NCBI RefSeq assembly: GCF_018205345.1
Contig: NZ_JADRHM010000007.1
Coordinates: 1 to 54,234 of the forward strand
Reading direction: 5' to 3'
Length of the DNA stretch: 54,234 bases
DNA from: Fusobacterium sp. DD2
Lineage (GTDB): Bacteria > Fusobacteriota > Fusobacteriia > Fusobacteriales > Fusobacteriaceae
Shown: positions 54,133-54,234 of the stretch, in pieces
Layout of the letters: each line of letters begins with the position of its first letter
How positions within the stretch are numbered: position 1 is the stretch's first letter
The notes under the pieces: model-generated
The model's database searches: none
The model's input: the letters and a program-made list of their open reading frames with translations, nothing else
Told to the model about the DNA's origin: nothing
Program-made: the position numbers and the translations under genes

Positions 54133-54234
54133 CTAATTTTTATAATTCTCCAATTCTTTTAACCAACTATTATAAACATCATCTATAACTTTTTTCATAT
54201 CTTGATAATATTTTTCATCAAATTTAAGATATAA
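54133..54234 (-). CDS. C-terminal end of a gene cut by the window edge
   Basis: An open frame from the window edge reads LYLKFDEKYYQDMKKVIDD, then VYNSWLKELENYKN and a TAG at 54133-54135. The acidic and aromatic style matches the other small proteins of this array. Family not recognised. It ends 20 bases before kptA. Confidence 0.55.
   Translation of the reverse strand, partial: LYLKFDEKYYQDMKKVIDDVYNSWLKELENYKN

Overview
The window is low-GC DNA that looks like a Fusobacterium chromosome. Evidence: a homodimer-type pyruvate:ferredoxin oxidoreductase, two methionine gamma-lyases of the fusobacterial type, WhiA and RNase M5 of the low-GC kind, AT-rich consensus promoters and strong Shine-Dalgarno sites. 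The species cannot be fixed from the sequence. Almost everything is coded on the minus strand; plus-strand genes are the MocR/EamA/small-gene group, the PLP enzyme at 21.5 kb, ssb, an RluA-type synthase and one tRNA.

Bases 1-14000 are a fermentative and sulfur amino acid region: nifJ; an NhaC-family transporter co-transcribed with a first methionine gamma-lyase; an M20 amidohydrolase (AbgB-like, TTG start) with a YfcC-type carrier; then a second, almost identical methionine gamma-lyase. Both lyase genes carry the same 71-bp promoter/operator block, and a MocR-type regulator is divergent from the second copy, so one regulator probably controls both. An EamA exporter and two small unknown genes follow.

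Bases 14000-32400 are mostly housekeeping. They hold rnmV, an esterase, asnS, a DUF896 gene, a lipoprotein, a DUF2156 protein, dinB, an XRE-cupin regulator divergent from a D-serine dehydratase/D-threonine aldolase-like enzyme, and a compact seven-gene operon polA-whiA-ribF-scpA-murJ-(N6 DNA methyltransferase)-corA. PolA has kept the proofreading fold but lost its acidic catalytic residues.

Bases 32600-39300 are defence-related. A HEPN protein of the Abi_2/AbiF group is preceded by a perfect consensus promoter, a short foldable RNA and a T8 tract: the layout of an RNA-antitoxin/HEPN-toxin locus. After ssb comes McrBC, whose McrB has a duplicated N-terminal module and what looks like a PUA/EVE-like domain inserted in the AAA+ core. 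A 142-bp dispersed repeat lies on both sides of mcrBC; two more copies stand in tandem near 22.7-23.0 kb. The repeat has terminal inverted repeats and compensatory changes in its stem, so it is probably a mobile, foldable MITE/REP-like element.

Bases 39300-46100 return to core genes: PBP1A, rlmN, an AlaX-type editing protein, an RluA-family synthase, tRNA-Leu(CAA) and azlCD. From 46.1 kb to the end is an accessory minus-strand array of unknown small proteins (DUF4261-like, DUF4274-like, DUF6892-like), a 904-aa TPR protein, KptA and four broken genes. It resembles a decaying cassette array such as those holding immunity genes of polymorphic toxins. The window ends inside one more gene of this array.
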